DNA from: Vicia villosa
Lineage: Eukaryota; Streptophyta; Magnoliopsida; Fabales; Fabaceae
DNA: 64,000 nt
Assembly: GCF_029867415.1 (NCBI RefSeq)
Contig: NC_081185.1
Location: 123,570,920 to 123,634,919 of the forward strand
Direction: 5' to 3'
A program made the translations under genes and the position numbers. Below, piece by piece: positions 12,901 to 24,952 of the stretch. The notes below the pieces were generated by a model. That model worked only from the letters and a program-made list of their open reading frames with translations, did not search any database and was not told the origin of the DNA. How positions within the stretch are numbered: the stretch's first letter is position 1; each line of letters begins with the position of its first letter.

Positions 12901-15672
12901 GTGCGTCAAATAATAGTGCAATATAAGTCAAAGGCAACAAATGTGATGATCTAAGTTAACTCCATTGCTTCTTTTACTATGTCAATGCCATTATAAAAAT
13001 TTAAAAGTGTATTGTTATTCAAAAACATGCTGGTTATTTGCACTAGGGGTGTTCGTGGTTCATGAACTGAACTGAACCGAACCATATAAATGGTTCAGTT
13101 CAGTTTTTAATAACCACATTAATAACAATTCAGTTAACTATTAAAACAGTTTTGATTCAGTTATAAACTGGTTTAAACCAGTTTGTATATATAAATTGGT
13201 TTAAAACCAGTTTGTAGTTGTAAACTAGTTTTATATGAAAAATTGTTTTTTTTTTTACAAAAATTAAAAATTTAAATTCTCCAGACCTTTTCTTTCTTGC
13301 AGGCATAGAAAGTCAAAGAAAATTTAATTTCCCATTTATATATGCATAAAAGAGCAAATAAAAAACAATAAAAAAAATTGATAGATGAATTTTGATTTAC
13401 AATTTCTATTGTTATTTTATGAAAGAGCATGAGCAGAGGATAATAGCATAACACAAAGAAAATAGAATATAAAGGGATTCAAAAATGTGCTAACATAAGT
13501 GATATTTTCATCTTGCTGTAATATAGAGGGAGAGATAATTATCATAATTGAATATATAAAAAGATCGATAATTTTTATTGATGGTAAGGAGTTGATAGAA
13601 GCCGAAGTGAACAATAGGCATTGCTAAATTGATTTTTTATTCAAGGATTTAACGTGCTTTAGTTGTTAGATTTGGTTTAACAGGAAAGAAAAAAATCACG
13701 TGGCAAATTTAATGAAATAATTTAATCTAAACTCCTTATTTTAATTGTTCTCAGACACTATTCTCAGGCACTACATTTACATTTGATAAATTTACTTTAT
13801 TGATGACTTATATGAGATTATTAAATCATTAACAAATTGTTAAGCTTTCTAGAATTGATTAATCAAGATAAAATCTAACACCATATAATAAAAAGAGTAT
13901 AAAATTTGTTATATTCAACCTTCGTAATATCTAGTTGGTTCTGTAATTTTTAAAAATTTGTAAAAAAAATAAAAAAATAAAATAGTTAAACAGTTCAAAG
14001 AAATTTAAACCGGTTTATAAACTTAAATTTGGTTAATTGGATTGTTTATAATAAGTGGTTCAGTTCATTAACCATTTAAATGGTTTAGGTTTTTTTTGGT
14101 TCAATGCAATTCAGTTTAGACATATGGTTCAATTAACTGTATTTTTGGACACCCCTAATTTGCACTACAACTTTGAAAGGCACGTCCACTATACACTATA
14201 TGTGTCTTTTATGAAAGCTTACCACTCTGATGCTGAGAACGGAAAAATGTTCCCAAAAATTTGACTAAAATATGGTCTTAAGTAATAAAAAATAGGAAAA
14301 AGCTATATCAATATTTTCTATATGTGCCTAAATTATAATGGACAATAAAAATTTGCAGAGCTTACAAGTGACAAACTTGTGCAACATAAAATAGATTAGA
14401 TTTACAATTGAAGATTAAACAATATTGGGGAAACGTGGGAAAGTCAGGACATTTGGTTGATCAGAAAAATTACCAATATACATAACTACGATTTCTGATG
14501 TAAATCATTCCCAGAATAATTAGATAGACTTGCACTGTCATAACTTAATGTTGACCAAATTTCTTATACCGATTAATTAAAATAGTTCGAGATGTTCACA
14601 CATATTAATCAAACTCTGAAAATGAAACACATGCTCAAACTAACACGCGTACCCAAAGATAATATTAATAATGATAAGAGCATCTCATCACTATATGAGA
14701 AATAAATACACGCTTACATGCCCTAATTAAGAGGAAAATATTACAACATACAGTGAAATAAATAATGCAAGCCATTTGCAGTTCAAGAAAGATAAAGAGA
14801 GAAGGAAAGCTCGAAATAAATAATGCAAGCCATTTGCAGTTCAAGAAAGATAAAGAGAGAAGGAAAGCTCTACCAGGGTTCCATAGAACGGAATCTTGTG
14901 AGGCAATTGCTCAGCGCATGTAAGAAGGAACTGCATGAAGACAAAAAAGTAAATATCTCATGATCCTAAATATGGAAGTGTCGTATAGGCAACAGATAAC
15001 AATTTAGCAAGCATCCAAGACACCGGTGTGTGTAAGCACATGTCTAAATATGAAGTGCACCACACACTGAACATATAACAGCATCATAAATTTACACATT
15101 AGAATAGTTTAATTCGAAAAAATCATGTGGAGGAAAAAACACAGAACAGCTAGAAAATCCTTATACCGGTTACCACATATTATAGTTCTACATTCTAAAC
15201 AAGCTTCAATGTCAACTCATATTACTGAAACAAATAATTTTCCTATTGATAGAAAGCTCATTCTAACTAGCATCGAATTTTCCCCCAACAGAGCACATAG
15301 ATAACACATTCTGGCCTCTTATATATAACATGCCTATAAGCAACCAAAAAAAAGAGCAAATTCAAATCATGCAAATTGCTTCAGTGATAATTAGGTTTAA
15401 CCTAGCCATCAAAACTCAGAAATTCGCTCACCTCCAAAATCTCAGTTTCGGAGTGTTCGAGCTCACGACGAAGCGCACCAAAACACGTTTCCTAAAAAAT
15501 CAAAAAAGCGAAAAAATAATCATTACAAAATCGAGACGAAGAATAAGCTGAAATCAGAGAGCAAAAGAGAGAGAGTGAAAAAACGAACAATGTGGTCTTT
15601 GAAGTCGGAAGAAGGTCCATATTCGGGGCTCTTATCGCCGATCCGTAGAAGAAGGCTTCTCCAACTACTCAT
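966..15672 (-). CDS. Nuclear cap-binding protein subunit 1 (CBP80/ABH1), 19 exons
   Basis: Large subunit of the nuclear cap-binding complex; with CBP20 it binds the m7G cap and supports splicing, miRNA processing and ABA responses (known for Arabidopsis ABH1). Exons, 5' to 3' on the minus strand: 15672-15589, 15491-15432, 14930-14874, 12665-12594, 10924-10862, 10457-10281, 9765-9634, 8637-8571, 8083-7884, 6221-6151, 5834-5750, 4442-4374, 4229-4111, 3757-3619, 3401-2904, 2633-2334, 1685-1507, 1387-1276, 1076-966. All introns are GT-AG and every phase closes, giving 864 codons plus stop, near the usual 850. It starts MSSWRSLLLRIGDKSPEYG. MIF4G-type helical repeats run through it; recognisable blocks are LSSAATTVDEEKGNP (exon 6), RPHLSFEAQLVAG (exon 9), MLPQPPFKPVYYTLV (exon 12), KSFTHLITVLERYGQV and TAIAIDRMMGYRLISN (exon 15). 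Exon 16 (about residues 632-731) is coiled-coil-like. The gene looks intact. Introns reach about 2.2 kb and carry transposons. Confidence 0.95.
7359..7519. repeat. Tandem duplication, ~84-bp period, in CBP80 intron
   Basis: Two adjacent copies starting at 7359 and 7443 share the core AATTGCTTACGTAAATAGTT and the following AAAGGATTTTATTCATG. They lie in the CBP80 intron between exons 9 and 10 and look like a local slippage duplication. Confidence 0.75.
7656..7740. repeat. Tandem duplication, 43-bp period, in CBP80 intron
   Basis: Two near-identical copies of a 43-base unit (core CAATAGAAACACCACCAAAC), at 7656-7698 and 7699-7740, in the same CBP80 intron as the 84-bp duplication. Confidence 0.85.
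12159..12434. mobile_element. Stowaway-type MITE (Tc1/Mariner) in CBP80 intron 4
   Basis: A 276-base element whose ends are perfect inverted repeats, CTCCCTCCGTCTCA and TGAGACGGAGGGAG, flanked by TA on both sides (12157-12158 and 12435-12436). The CTCCCTCCGT terminus and TA duplication are the Stowaway hallmarks. It is non-coding and sits between CBP80 exons 4 and 5. Confidence 0.93.
13044..14157. mobile_element. Non-autonomous hAT-like element in CBP80 intron 3
   Basis: About 1.1 kb with short inverted ends TAGGGGTGT and ACACCCCTA and a perfect 8-bp target duplication ATTTGCAC (13036-13043 and 14158-14165), as expected for the hAT superfamily. Subterminal sequence near both ends is rich in GGTTCAGTTC-like repeats in opposite orientations. 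No transposase is visible; ORFs inside are short and unrelated to known families. Confidence 0.88.
14755..14870. repeat. 58-bp tandem duplication at CBP80 intron 3 donor side
   Basis: Two identical copies of a 58-base unit (14755-14812 and 14813-14870; core AATAATGCAAGCCATTTGCA). The second copy ends 3 bases from the exon 3 splice donor (GTAGAG at 14873-14868). The other copy lacks GTAG at the corresponding place, so no duplicate donor is created. Confidence 0.9.
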
Positions 15673-17289
15673 CGTGGATAGAGAGAGTATAAGAGCTGAG
15701 AAGAAAACAAGGAGCGAGAATGAAGAAGATGGGGTAACGGTAAGTAATTGTGTTTGCAGGGTTTAAGTTTAGGTCTGAACTCTGAAGTGAAGTGAAGACC
15801 GAGACCCCGATTTTCAACTGTGAACCCTAACAACAGGCCTAAACTAAACCCCAAACCTGTAGTGGTACTGTTGTTTTATTTTACTTAATTTTTTTGTTCT
15901 ACTAGATCATTGTTCAATTTACTCTTATATTTTGTAATGATTGAATTGAGATTTTGCTCATATTTTCATATTTTAAGTCAATCTTATAAAATTTTACAAT
16001 TTGATAAATAAATACTTCTATGAAGATAAATTAGGTTTTTTTACTATAATAATAATAATTAATAATAATAATAATATTAATAATAAACTAGGCAAACACT
16101 AGCCATATTATCAAATTAATGCTAATTAGAATTAACTAATCAAAATTCAACCTTGATTTATTTATGATAATTTGTGACTCAATTTTCTATTAGTTTTTTA
16201 ATTTCTTAAACAATAATTTTCATTGTTTATTACTTGTCAAATAACAGAAATTTATCTCTATAAGTTTACTTTTCCTGTGTGTAATTGGATTTTTAGCCAA
16301 AATAGCGATAAATGTGTTATTAATTTTAATTTTCACATTGTTGGATCTTTTATTGATAAATTCTTTAAGTAAACTCATAAATTATACAACCTAAGAGGCA
16401 CTAAAGAATATTGCTAGGTACTTTGCTTCAAAAGATGAGAGTGTTAATATCGCTTCTTTTGGTGAGCATCAATATTGTACTGATCAAAAAATACAAGTGT
16501 GCGTGTGTTTCTCCTGCAAGGGCAGGGAGACTCAGACAGCGAGAAGCCATGTGCGGTGGTGTATTATAGTGGTTTTAGGAGTCCTGTTCACGAGAGGTAA
16601 GAGACTTTGTAGATGACTGATGTGCTTATGTAAGCTTCTGAGGGGTGGTTGATGTGAGTTAAGCATTGTGTTTTTTTTTTGGGTGTAATGATTTGTAGGA
16701 CTTAAGATCTGTCCTTTTCCTCCTGCATGAGAGATGTATTTATAGAGACTTGTAGGGCCTATGATTCTCTTGGAAAGGGTCACGACAATGGGTCGGCCAA
16801 ACGCCCCGCCAAGTGTAAGTAAAATCAAAATAATCCAACATATAAAGTCAGCACACGTGAGATTTAAGGTACACTTTTTATTATACGCATCTTGGACTCT
16901 GAACAAACTTGGATGTTAGAGTGCTAACCTTGCAGAACCACCCGCACCACCACTTCGGAGATCAACACCAACAATTCAGGATCATCTATCATCGATCAAT
17001 ACCAAATTTGGTTCCATGACATAACAATGACGTTGTTTATGGGAATTGACTTCTAATGACCATAAAATTCCAATGATAGATCATCCTTGACCCAAAGTCA
17101 TATATATGCTGAAACCATCAAGAGATGGAGACACTCACCTCTTATGTTGCTTCGAAGAGCTCTGTTAGATCTTTTGATCTTGCTCCACCTTAAGTATCAA
17201 TCATTGGTGAGATATATCATAAGAGAACCTTTTCTGAGAAATGATTGATACCAAACTACGAAACGAGGATCGAGTGACACTAGGATTAT
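15673..17289. other. CBP80 5' flank, no gene
   Basis: Upstream of the CBP80 ATG, carrying its 5' UTR and promoter in the first few hundred bases; I see no certain TATA box. An (AAT)n-like microsatellite lies at about 16043-16085. ORFs at 15669-15854 and 16532-16906 match no family that I recognise and are treated as chance. Confidence 0.5.
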
Positions 17290-17625
17290 GGTGGAAAATG
17301 GGCATGCCCGTCATGTTTAGCCTTGTCCCATGAAAGCCTGCAAGAAAACGAGGCAAGAAGGGGCGAGCATAGTTGAGGCTGCATGCCTAAAACCTTAGCC
17401 CTCCCTACAAAAAAGGTGAGTTGCGGGTCAGGCTAAGCCCGCGGGCACTACACTTTTTAAGCCTAAAAATACAAAAAAAAAATGTTAATGTCCATGCCCG
17501 CATAAAAATGGGGAGGGCGGGACGGTCGCATTAGAGGGTGAGGGCTTAAAACATTGGCCCTCCCCGCACGATAGTATGGGAAAAATGGGCATGCTCAATG
17601 GGACGGCCCAATTTTGCCACCCCTA
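17290..17625. mobile_element. Probable hAT-type MITE with GC-rich core
   Basis: The left end GGTGGAAAATGGGC and the right end GCCCAATTTTGCCACCCC are imperfect inverted repeats of the GGGGTGGCAAAATGGGC type seen at hAT-like MITE ends. Between them are GC-rich segments (GGGCATGCCC and similar) unlike the AT-rich surroundings. I could not find a convincing 8-bp target duplication; ACTAG occurs near both ends. The call rests on the termini. Confidence 0.45.
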
Positions 17626-18500
17626 ACTAGTATGTCTAGGTCGGGAGAAGATAAAAGGAACCTTGAGCGCACAGTTGCCTTTAGGTATAACAATCATTGT
17701 CGCTAATGGAACACTCACAAGATCTCATGTAAATGACATAATTCATGTAATGAATTCTGCCCCGATGCGATCAAGTAATTAAATCTTCGTCAATCAGATC
17801 TGAATACATACAATGGTGGATTTCCGTTGGCCTTCAACGATTCATTAACTCGCCCTAACGAATTGAAATATCTTACACCATGAGTGAAAAAGGAACGGGC
17901 GAGAGAAATGTGACCTCAAATTTTTGATAATTTCATGTATGAGGGTTGTCAAAGACATCCTCCATATATCCTTTTTGGGTACTCTAAATGCAATAGCTTC
18001 CCCAATCCACTTGGAGATATAATAGCAGGAAATAAAAACCAAACTCAACCCACGCTGATTGGGATGGGCCATAACGCACTAAAGAAACCGTCTTTAAGAA
18101 ACTTAATCACCTATTTAGCGGTGATTCCCAAGTAACTTAGATCAAGGTTAGTCCAGTTGAATCTACAAAGATAGATTTCGAACTTGGTTTTGAGCACCCC
18201 ATCGACTGAACTTTGAAGGATTTTTATGGACCAACGTCAGCCCAAGGTAAATAAGCAAAAGGAATAAAAAAACTCAATTGATCATTCATAAGAGTCAGCT
18301 GATAACACTTACTCAAATGTGATCCATCGTCTACAACCATATGCAGGTAAGCTAGCCACAAAGACTTTGGTCTTCTAGCAACACCCCTCTGAGTGAAAGT
18401 ACACATAAGAGACATTTTAAAGACGAACATAGTTGTCAGGCATCCAGGATATGTATCCTTGAAAAGAGAAACCAAATGATACATACTTCCACATCAACAA
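17626..18500. other. Intergenic, possible decayed retroelement, no clear gene
   Basis: Minus-strand ORFs at 17845-18072 and 18224-18484 are 75-86 residues. The first has a weak YISKWI...EAIA string reminiscent of Ty3-gypsy integrases, but no catalytic motif follows. I do not call a gene. Confidence 0.3.
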
Positions 18501-18836
18501 TCCTAAATTATGCATTTAGTCGAGGAAAGAATCAAAGAAGAGTAGAATATGTTTCCTTTGCAGTTCCCACTGCAAGATAAGTATTATGAAAGGTTGCATG
18601 AAATTCAAATAAATAATTGTCTAACTAAGAGAAACATTGAAAATGTAAAGGTTATTATAACCCTCCACGAGATAGTGTCCTAAACTATGCATTTAGTCGA
18701 GGAAAGAATCAAAGAAGAGTAGAATATGTTTCCTTTGCAGTTCCCACTGCAAGATAAGTATTATGAAAGGTTACATGAAATTCAAATAAATAATTTTCTA
18801 ACTAAGAGAAACATTGAAAATGTAAAGGTTATTATA
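18501..18836. repeat. 177-bp-period tandem duplication
   Basis: Two copies, 18501-18659 and 18678-18836, start TCCTAAA and end GTTATTATA and differ at only a few positions. Both include TGCATTTAGTCGAGGAAAGA and TTCCCACTGCAAGATAAG. The unit is non-coding as far as I can see. Confidence 0.9.
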
Positions 18837-20639
18837 GCTCCGGTTGATGAGAAATCCACCTCCGATCATCCAAGTGCATGTCCCAATGTTGTTTTCTAAG
18901 TCAATCCTACTCTAAGAATGAAATTGATGGAGTTGGGACCAAAAATTTTCCCAAAACCATAACCTAAAATGTGTCAAATGAAAGAATATAAAAGCAATTA
19001 TGCGCACGTCCACTAAGCGGGCTAGGCTCGCTAAGCGGACTGCACTTATTACACAAAATATCTACAATAGTAAAGGTGATCTCGCTTAGCGAGATGGCTC
19101 CGCTAAGCGGACTCAAAAAGTTGATTCGCCTCTGTTTTGCTCCGTTTCAAGCTGGGTTATTGAATTTGATAGCATAAGCGCGCCGGTGCTCCGCTTAGCA
19201 GACTTTCTGCATTATTTTGCCTTATTTAGCTCCAAAACTACGCAATCGAAGCCGTGCCTTCGACACTTTATTCCTCGAGGCTCCGATATGCATAAATACC
19301 TATAAAACAAAGGAAAAACTATTAAACGGTACACAAAACGAATCAAAACTCAATTATGCTAATATTTACATAAAAGTCGGGATTTTATTACAAAAACTAT
19401 ACGAATAGAATTGATAAGTGCCACAATTATATCTCAAAATATCGACATTTTGGCACTTATCACAAACTCAACACTCAATCGACAATCATGTGAAGAACAA
19501 GCTCAAAGGTTCAAAGATGATAATAAAATTCGAGAATGGCAGGGGAAGAAGCCATCAATTAGTTGTGACAAGTCAGAAGACCACAAAGAAGTTAAATAAA
19601 ACACATCATGCAAAAGTCATATAAATAAAGGGAGCAAATAAAAGGAAAAAAAGAAACTTAAACTTGCTTGCTTTGAGACGCTGCGTCACTATTATCCACC
19701 AAAGCCCTGTCCCGAACAATCTTAAACAGATCTAATTACGTGTAGGGAATTGAGATGCCTGGGAGAAGCCTTTTTACTTGCTCACCGTAAGCCTGATGTT
19801 ATTTAGCACGAGACGCCATTTCCTATTGAATGAGTGGTCATTTCCTTATGATATTTCTTCTTAACCTTTAGAGAAGACTCAAACATGGTTGTAGTGGCTT
19901 CCTTGGGAGTATGGGGAATATGGGCAGGTAGGATAGTAGGAAACTTGAGAAGAGAGGGCGTGACCCTAAAACACCACCTCTCGAACAATTACGTCCATTT
20001 AGGTGAATCTTCCTCCACGAGTGGACTTTGATCTTGATCTTGACCCCTTTTTGTTTGGACGATAAGGGCATGAGGCCTACCATCGACAATAACAATAATG
20101 TCGAGTGACAAAGGCTAAATAAAACCGTCGCAATGTATCACAATATTTTTCATTTAAAGAAATAAGAATATCCTTTTGAAATATCTCTTTCATTTGGGAG
20201 TGTGAAAAATAACTATGAGTATGAGGTACGATCGAGGAAATCGAATCCCTTCCACAAAAATTTAGGGATGCTATCATAAACACCACAAGCATCTAACTAA
20301 AGTTAATCAAAACCTCACAATTCAAAGCAAACACATAATGAAACTAGCAAAACCACAAACTTGGAAATAACCAACCCACCAGCATCTTGGTAGCTAGGCA
20401 CTTTAGAGCTTGTAGTCGATCTACCACATGTCAACCTCTGGTAAGGTCTTCATCTATAAGAGGTGGAAGGAGGGAGGAGGTACTAACCCTTGGCCTGACA
20501 CAACCCTAGTGACATCCAACAATCTTCGAGCGAAAACCTTGTAAAGTAGAAGCTTAACTTGAAGAAATGTACTCGGGATATAACATGCACACCTTAAAGG
20601 TAACAAATATATCAAATAAAATTCATATAACAATTGCAT
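18837..20639. other. Intergenic with CGCTAAGCG-type motifs and a decayed minus ORF
   Basis: 19007-19205 repeats short GCTAAGCGG / CGCTTAGCG strings in both orientations, possibly part of an LTR. On the minus strand, 19660-20095 shows discontinuous ORF pieces (for example FPTILPAHIPHTPKEATTTM) that read like an eroded transposon-associated protein. I cannot name a family. Confidence 0.3.
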
Positions 20640-21172
20640 AAGCTTAACTTAGGATTTTGTAACTCTTGTATATTATAGAAATATCTAAGTCTTAGAATCT
20701 TTTTGTGTTGTATTCTTTTTACACATATGATTCTATATCAAGTGTAGTTTATCACAATCTCTTAACTGTTTGTTATAGAGTTAGAAGTCTCTCGCTTGTG
20801 TGCTTGAGCATCTAGAAGTCTCTTGATTGTGTGTTTGAGCATTTAAGTTTTTTACTTGCGTGTTTAAGCAACTGGAAGTCCCTTGCTTGTGTGCTTGAGC
20901 AATTTATATTCAGATTTGGTTAATGGGGAAATCCCTTGGAAGTGTAAGGTGATTGGACTACTCCTGATTTGTGGGAGGAACTAAGATAATTGCTTGTGTC
21001 TCTTTTCTCTCTCTTCTCTGACTCGTATTTGATTTTATCTATTGTTATTCATCAGACTCAGTCTCATATTTTGATCTTGTATTCATAATCTGATAAGAGT
21101 ATTTCTATAGAAAATGGAGAAAAATTTAACACAATTCAACCCTCATTCTTGTGTTTTTCTCACCTTCAGTGT
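20640..21172 (+). repeat. Probable 5' LTR of decayed SIRE/Maximus-like copia
   Basis: This stretch precedes a primer-binding-like site and a copia gag. It contains short direct repeats (CTTGTGTGCTTGAGC variants at about 20790-20910). The left boundary is not determined; no matching 3' LTR was found in the window, so its LTR status is inferred from position. Confidence 0.4.
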
Positions 21173-21182
21173 GTATCAGAGT
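21171..21182 (+). other. Primer-binding-site-like sequence (tRNA-iMet type)
   Basis: GTGTATCAGAG resembles the plant copia primer binding site TGGTATCAGAGC, complementary to the initiator tRNA-Met 3' end, with one changed base. It lies about 60 bases before the gag start at 21241. Confidence 0.55.
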
Positions 21183-21240
21183 ACGCTCTGCGCATCAACA
21201 CTTAACAGTTGTACAAAAAATATATTGAGAGAAAAACAAC

Positions 21241-23300
21241 ATGGTCGAATCAGAAGTCACTAATCCTAGAAACAATCCTTATCAGAGTACAATTGTAAAT
21301 AACAATTATATTTTAAACCTCCAACATCTAGTGGAAATTCTATTGAATTTGAGTGGTGGAAAAGCAAGATATACACTCACATCATAAGTCTTGATGATGA
21401 GTTATGAAATATTCTTGAAGATAGAATTGACTTTGAAGTAGATGGAGTAGGTATGACAGCTAATAGAAAACTACTCACAGAGTAAGAGGAATCTTGGTAG
21501 ATTTTCTACCTCTTTTTGAGTATCTTAAGATCCTCAACAAATCTATTGCCAAAACCATTTTTGAATCTTTATGTTACCTATGAATGTAATCAACAAGTTA
21601 TAGAGGCAAAGGCAAACCTTTTGGCCTAACAGTATGAGCTATTAAAAATGAAGGAAGATGAAGACATTGAAATCATGTTCTTAAGATTTCAAGTTCTTGT
21701 ATATGGACTTCAAGTGTTGAACAAGAGTTATTTAACTACTGATCATGTCGAGAAGATTATTGGGAGTATTCATGCCAAGTATATGCCAAAGGTGTCTGCA
21801 ATACAAGAAGCTAGAGACTTAAACAAGATAAGTCTAGAAAGCTTAATCAAAAATATCTATAGTCATGAGATGAAGCTGATTAGAGATGAACATATTAAGA
21901 AGTCAAAGTCTCTTGCTCTTAAGTCTATTGATCATTTTGTCAGATCTTCTCAAGTGTGGAAATATGAAGAACCTACTCATGAAGAAGGTTCTGAAGAAGA
22001 ATCAGAAGATGAGAAATGACATTCATAATAAAGAGATTTCAGTATCTGACCAATAAGAAGAACAAGAGAAACTTAGGCATAGGTAATGACTTCAGAAGGA
22101 CAACCTCTAGAGTCAACAAAGATGATCAAAAGGGATGCTATAATTGTAAGAAACCTGATTACTTTATAGCTGAATGCCTATAGTTGCAAAACGATCATCC
22201 AAAGAAAGGAAGCTTTCAAAAGAACAACTTCAGAAACAAGGTAAAAAAGAGTTTCAAGGCAACATGGGATGAACTTGACAAAGAAGGAGAATCTGACAAA
22301 AATGAAGAAGTCATTTGGCTTCAACATCTTCAGACACAAAATCAGACTCATGTTCTGGCTCATATTCTGAAGAAGAAGAAGATGGGGTATTTTCTAAACT
22401 ATCTCGTTCAGATTTAATTTCTTTCATTCAAGACCTTATGAGTCGTTGTCAAGATAAAGCCATACATATGAAAAGTTTAAAAAGAGATTATGATCTCATG
22501 AAATTTGAATTAGAATCTTTCAAAAAATAAGATTGACAAATTAGAAAGAGATCGTATTGCCCTAATGAATGATATGTCTGACAAACCTATTAGTAAGTAT
22601 GAAATCACTCTTAAGGAGTTTGTCATTTTTGGCTTTAACAAGGCTAACATTGCTTCAATGATTTATGGTATAAGTAAAAACAAAGGAGAAAATCTTGGAT
22701 ATTTTGAACAATCTGTTGATCCAAAATATGAAATCTGAATAAAACCAACATAAACCTTTTCTTCTAGTTTTTCTTAGAAAAGACTTCTTTTTTCCTTTGT
22801 ATCTACTGATGACAGAGTAAAGTTTCTGAACCAATCAGAACTAAAGATTGTTGAATCAGAAGTTTTGGAGAAATTAGAACCAGAGACCTTAAAGTCAATG
22901 GTTCTAGAGAAACCAGAACCCATGATTATAGAGTCTAAGGTTCTGAAGGGTTCAGAATCAAATGCTAAGATCAATTAAGTCTTGAAAGATTCCAAGCCTT
23001 ACTACATGAAGGCTAAGGTACAGAGTCAGAAGGAACCTTTCAGAACTAACCCTAAAGGATCTATGAAATTATGAACACCTAAATCTGAAATTGTTTTTGC
23101 TACAAATATGCTTAAAGGGAGGAGCAAAACAACAATCTTGGTACCTGGACAATGGCCACTCACGACATATGACATGAGAAAAGCATATGCTCAAAATCTT
23201 AACTCTAAAAGAGGGAGGAAATGTGGGGTTTGGAGGAAAACAGAAAAGCAAGATAATTGGTATGGATACTATTGGTAACTCTTCTATCTTAGAGAGTTGT
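21241..23300 (+). pseudogene. Decayed Ty1-copia (SIRE/Maximus-like) gag-protease
   Basis: Fragments in several frames give copia gag: IEFEWWKSKIYTHIISLDDE (about 21340), an open stretch 21648-22019 with QYELLKMKEDEDIE and IQEARDLNKISLESLI, a degenerate zinc knuckle GCYNCKKPDYFIAEC near 22136 (the GH is lost), an acidic/coiled region to 22530, then the protease/pre-integrase start WYLDNGHSRHMT near 23145 (DSG has become DNG). Many stops and frameshifts separate them. Integrase, reverse transcriptase and RNase H are missing, so the element is truncated after the protease. Lineage assignment follows the gag style typical of legume SIRE/Maximus elements. Confidence 0.85.
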
Positions 23301-24174
23301 GAACTAGAAGTAGACCTAACATCTCAAGTTATACAGGACAAAAGACGATAGGTGCTGCAAGTTTTAATCAAGTGGATGGATGAGCAAGTTAGCTGAGGAC
23401 GCTGACAGGAGAAGATGTTATCATGATAAAGAGTCAGTTTCCTCACTTTAGCGTTGACGACAAGGCAATAGTCTTAGGAAGGAGTATTGATAGGACCTAG
23501 ATTATTAATCAAGGTCCAAAGGAGACACTCACTCATCATAACTCTAATAGACCTAGAACTTGGTTAGTTTACTCTAGAAGGGGTAAGATGATAGCTTCCA
23601 AGGTCAATAAGAAATGATCTCCTCTCGTGTTGAGTGAGGTTAAGATGGATAACAACATTGTATTATTAAGCAAAAAGGTGTACATCAAAATGTTTGGTTA
23701 TGTAATGGTGATTCTCTATAGTTTGTTAGGAACATGCACTCTTGTGGCAATTTATGATGTTTTCCATCCGTAAATTGGTTCCCAATACTCATGAGACGAC
23801 ATTGGAGACGTTTAAATAGAAAGACACGGTTCCATTAAGTCAACTTAGTTTGTAACTTGCAAAGACATCATATGTAGGAGCACGAGTTCAAATTTGCGAC
23901 ATTTAACTTATTCACCTTTGAAGTGTGAAATTCTAACTACTAAACTACTTGACAAAAATAAATAGACAAACACCAACTTCTTAGCGTCACGATGGCCTTT
24001 TACTTATCATTAACCATTCCCTTGAAGCCTCTTATGCCGAGTCGAATTGTACACGTAAAAACCATCTATGTAGTGTCTTTGGAGTCAAAAATTTGTCGCG
24101 CTGGTGTTGGAACAAACCCCCTATGGATCTTTCATCCTGAACTCAATTAATTGGAGTGCTTCAAATTTGCCTTA
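23301..24174. other. Intergenic, no gene seen
   Basis: No ORF of note. A string reading NRPRTWLVYSRRGK (near 23545, plus strand) looks retroelement-derived but is too short to place. Confidence 0.35.
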
Positions 24175-24952
24175 GGGTGTGTTTGGTTCGAGGTAGAGCG
24201 AGGGGAGGGGAGTGAATATTTAAAATGAAATGTGTTTGGTTCAATTTTTAGGAGGGGAGGGGAGCAAAATCCCTCCAAATGACACTTTTTGCGTTCCCCC
24301 GAATCGGGGGGATTTGGAGGGGAGGGGAGGGGATCTGAGTTTTAATATTAATTAAATTAATATATTTACTAAAATATCCTCAGTTTTATTTTATTATTTT
24401 AAAAATATTATTTTCTTTCATGTTCCTACTTTTCTTTTTGTGATTTTTTCTCTATTGTTTCCATCAATTTATTATAATTATTCTTCACCTTCAAATTATT
24501 ATTTTTATTTAATAAAAATTATAATTACTATAATTTTTTGTTTTTATTATAATTTTTTGTTGTTATCAACGCATAGTTTATTTTGTATCGAGAGTTATAA
24601 TACAAATCAAGTGTACTCAATTTTTTTAATATTATGCGATAAGTTATGACTTTTTAATCACTCAGTTATACAAATATTATTTCCAAGAAAATATTTATGA
24701 AATTTTTACAATTGAATATCATATCACTTATATAAAATTACAAGAATAAAATTGTAAATTATTATTAAAATCCCTCCCCTCCCCTTGTGAACCAAACATA
24801 TTTTTAAACGAAATCCCTTCCCTTCCCTCCCCTCCCCTCGTTTGAACCAAACATATATATAATTACAAAAAATCCCTCCCCTCCCCTTCCCTCCATTAAA
24901 ATCTCTCCCCTCCCCTCCCCTCCCTCTCCCCTCATTTGAACCAAACAGACCC
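24175..24952. mobile_element. PIF/Harbinger-type non-autonomous element
   Basis: Inverted ends GGGTGTGTTTGGTTC and GAACCAAACAGACCC are flanked by TTA on both sides (24172-24174 and 24953-24955). A TTA/TAA target and GGG...GTTTGGTT ends are typical of PIF/Harbinger (Tourist-like) elements. Extended GGGGAGGGGAGG / CCTCCCCTCCCC tracts in opposite orientations follow each end; the middle is very AT-rich and non-coding. Length is 778 bases. Confidence 0.85.

Noticed and set aside
15669..15854. A 61-codon reading frame overlapping the CBP80 start codon as ATGA, like a regulatory upstream ORF
   Set aside because: Its first codon is TTG, not ATG, and no ATG lies in frame before the overlap; no evidence that it is translated.
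17845..18072. Possible gypsy integrase (YISKWI...EAIA)
   Set aside because: Only a short string resembles the family; no DDE residues or neighbouring domains follow.
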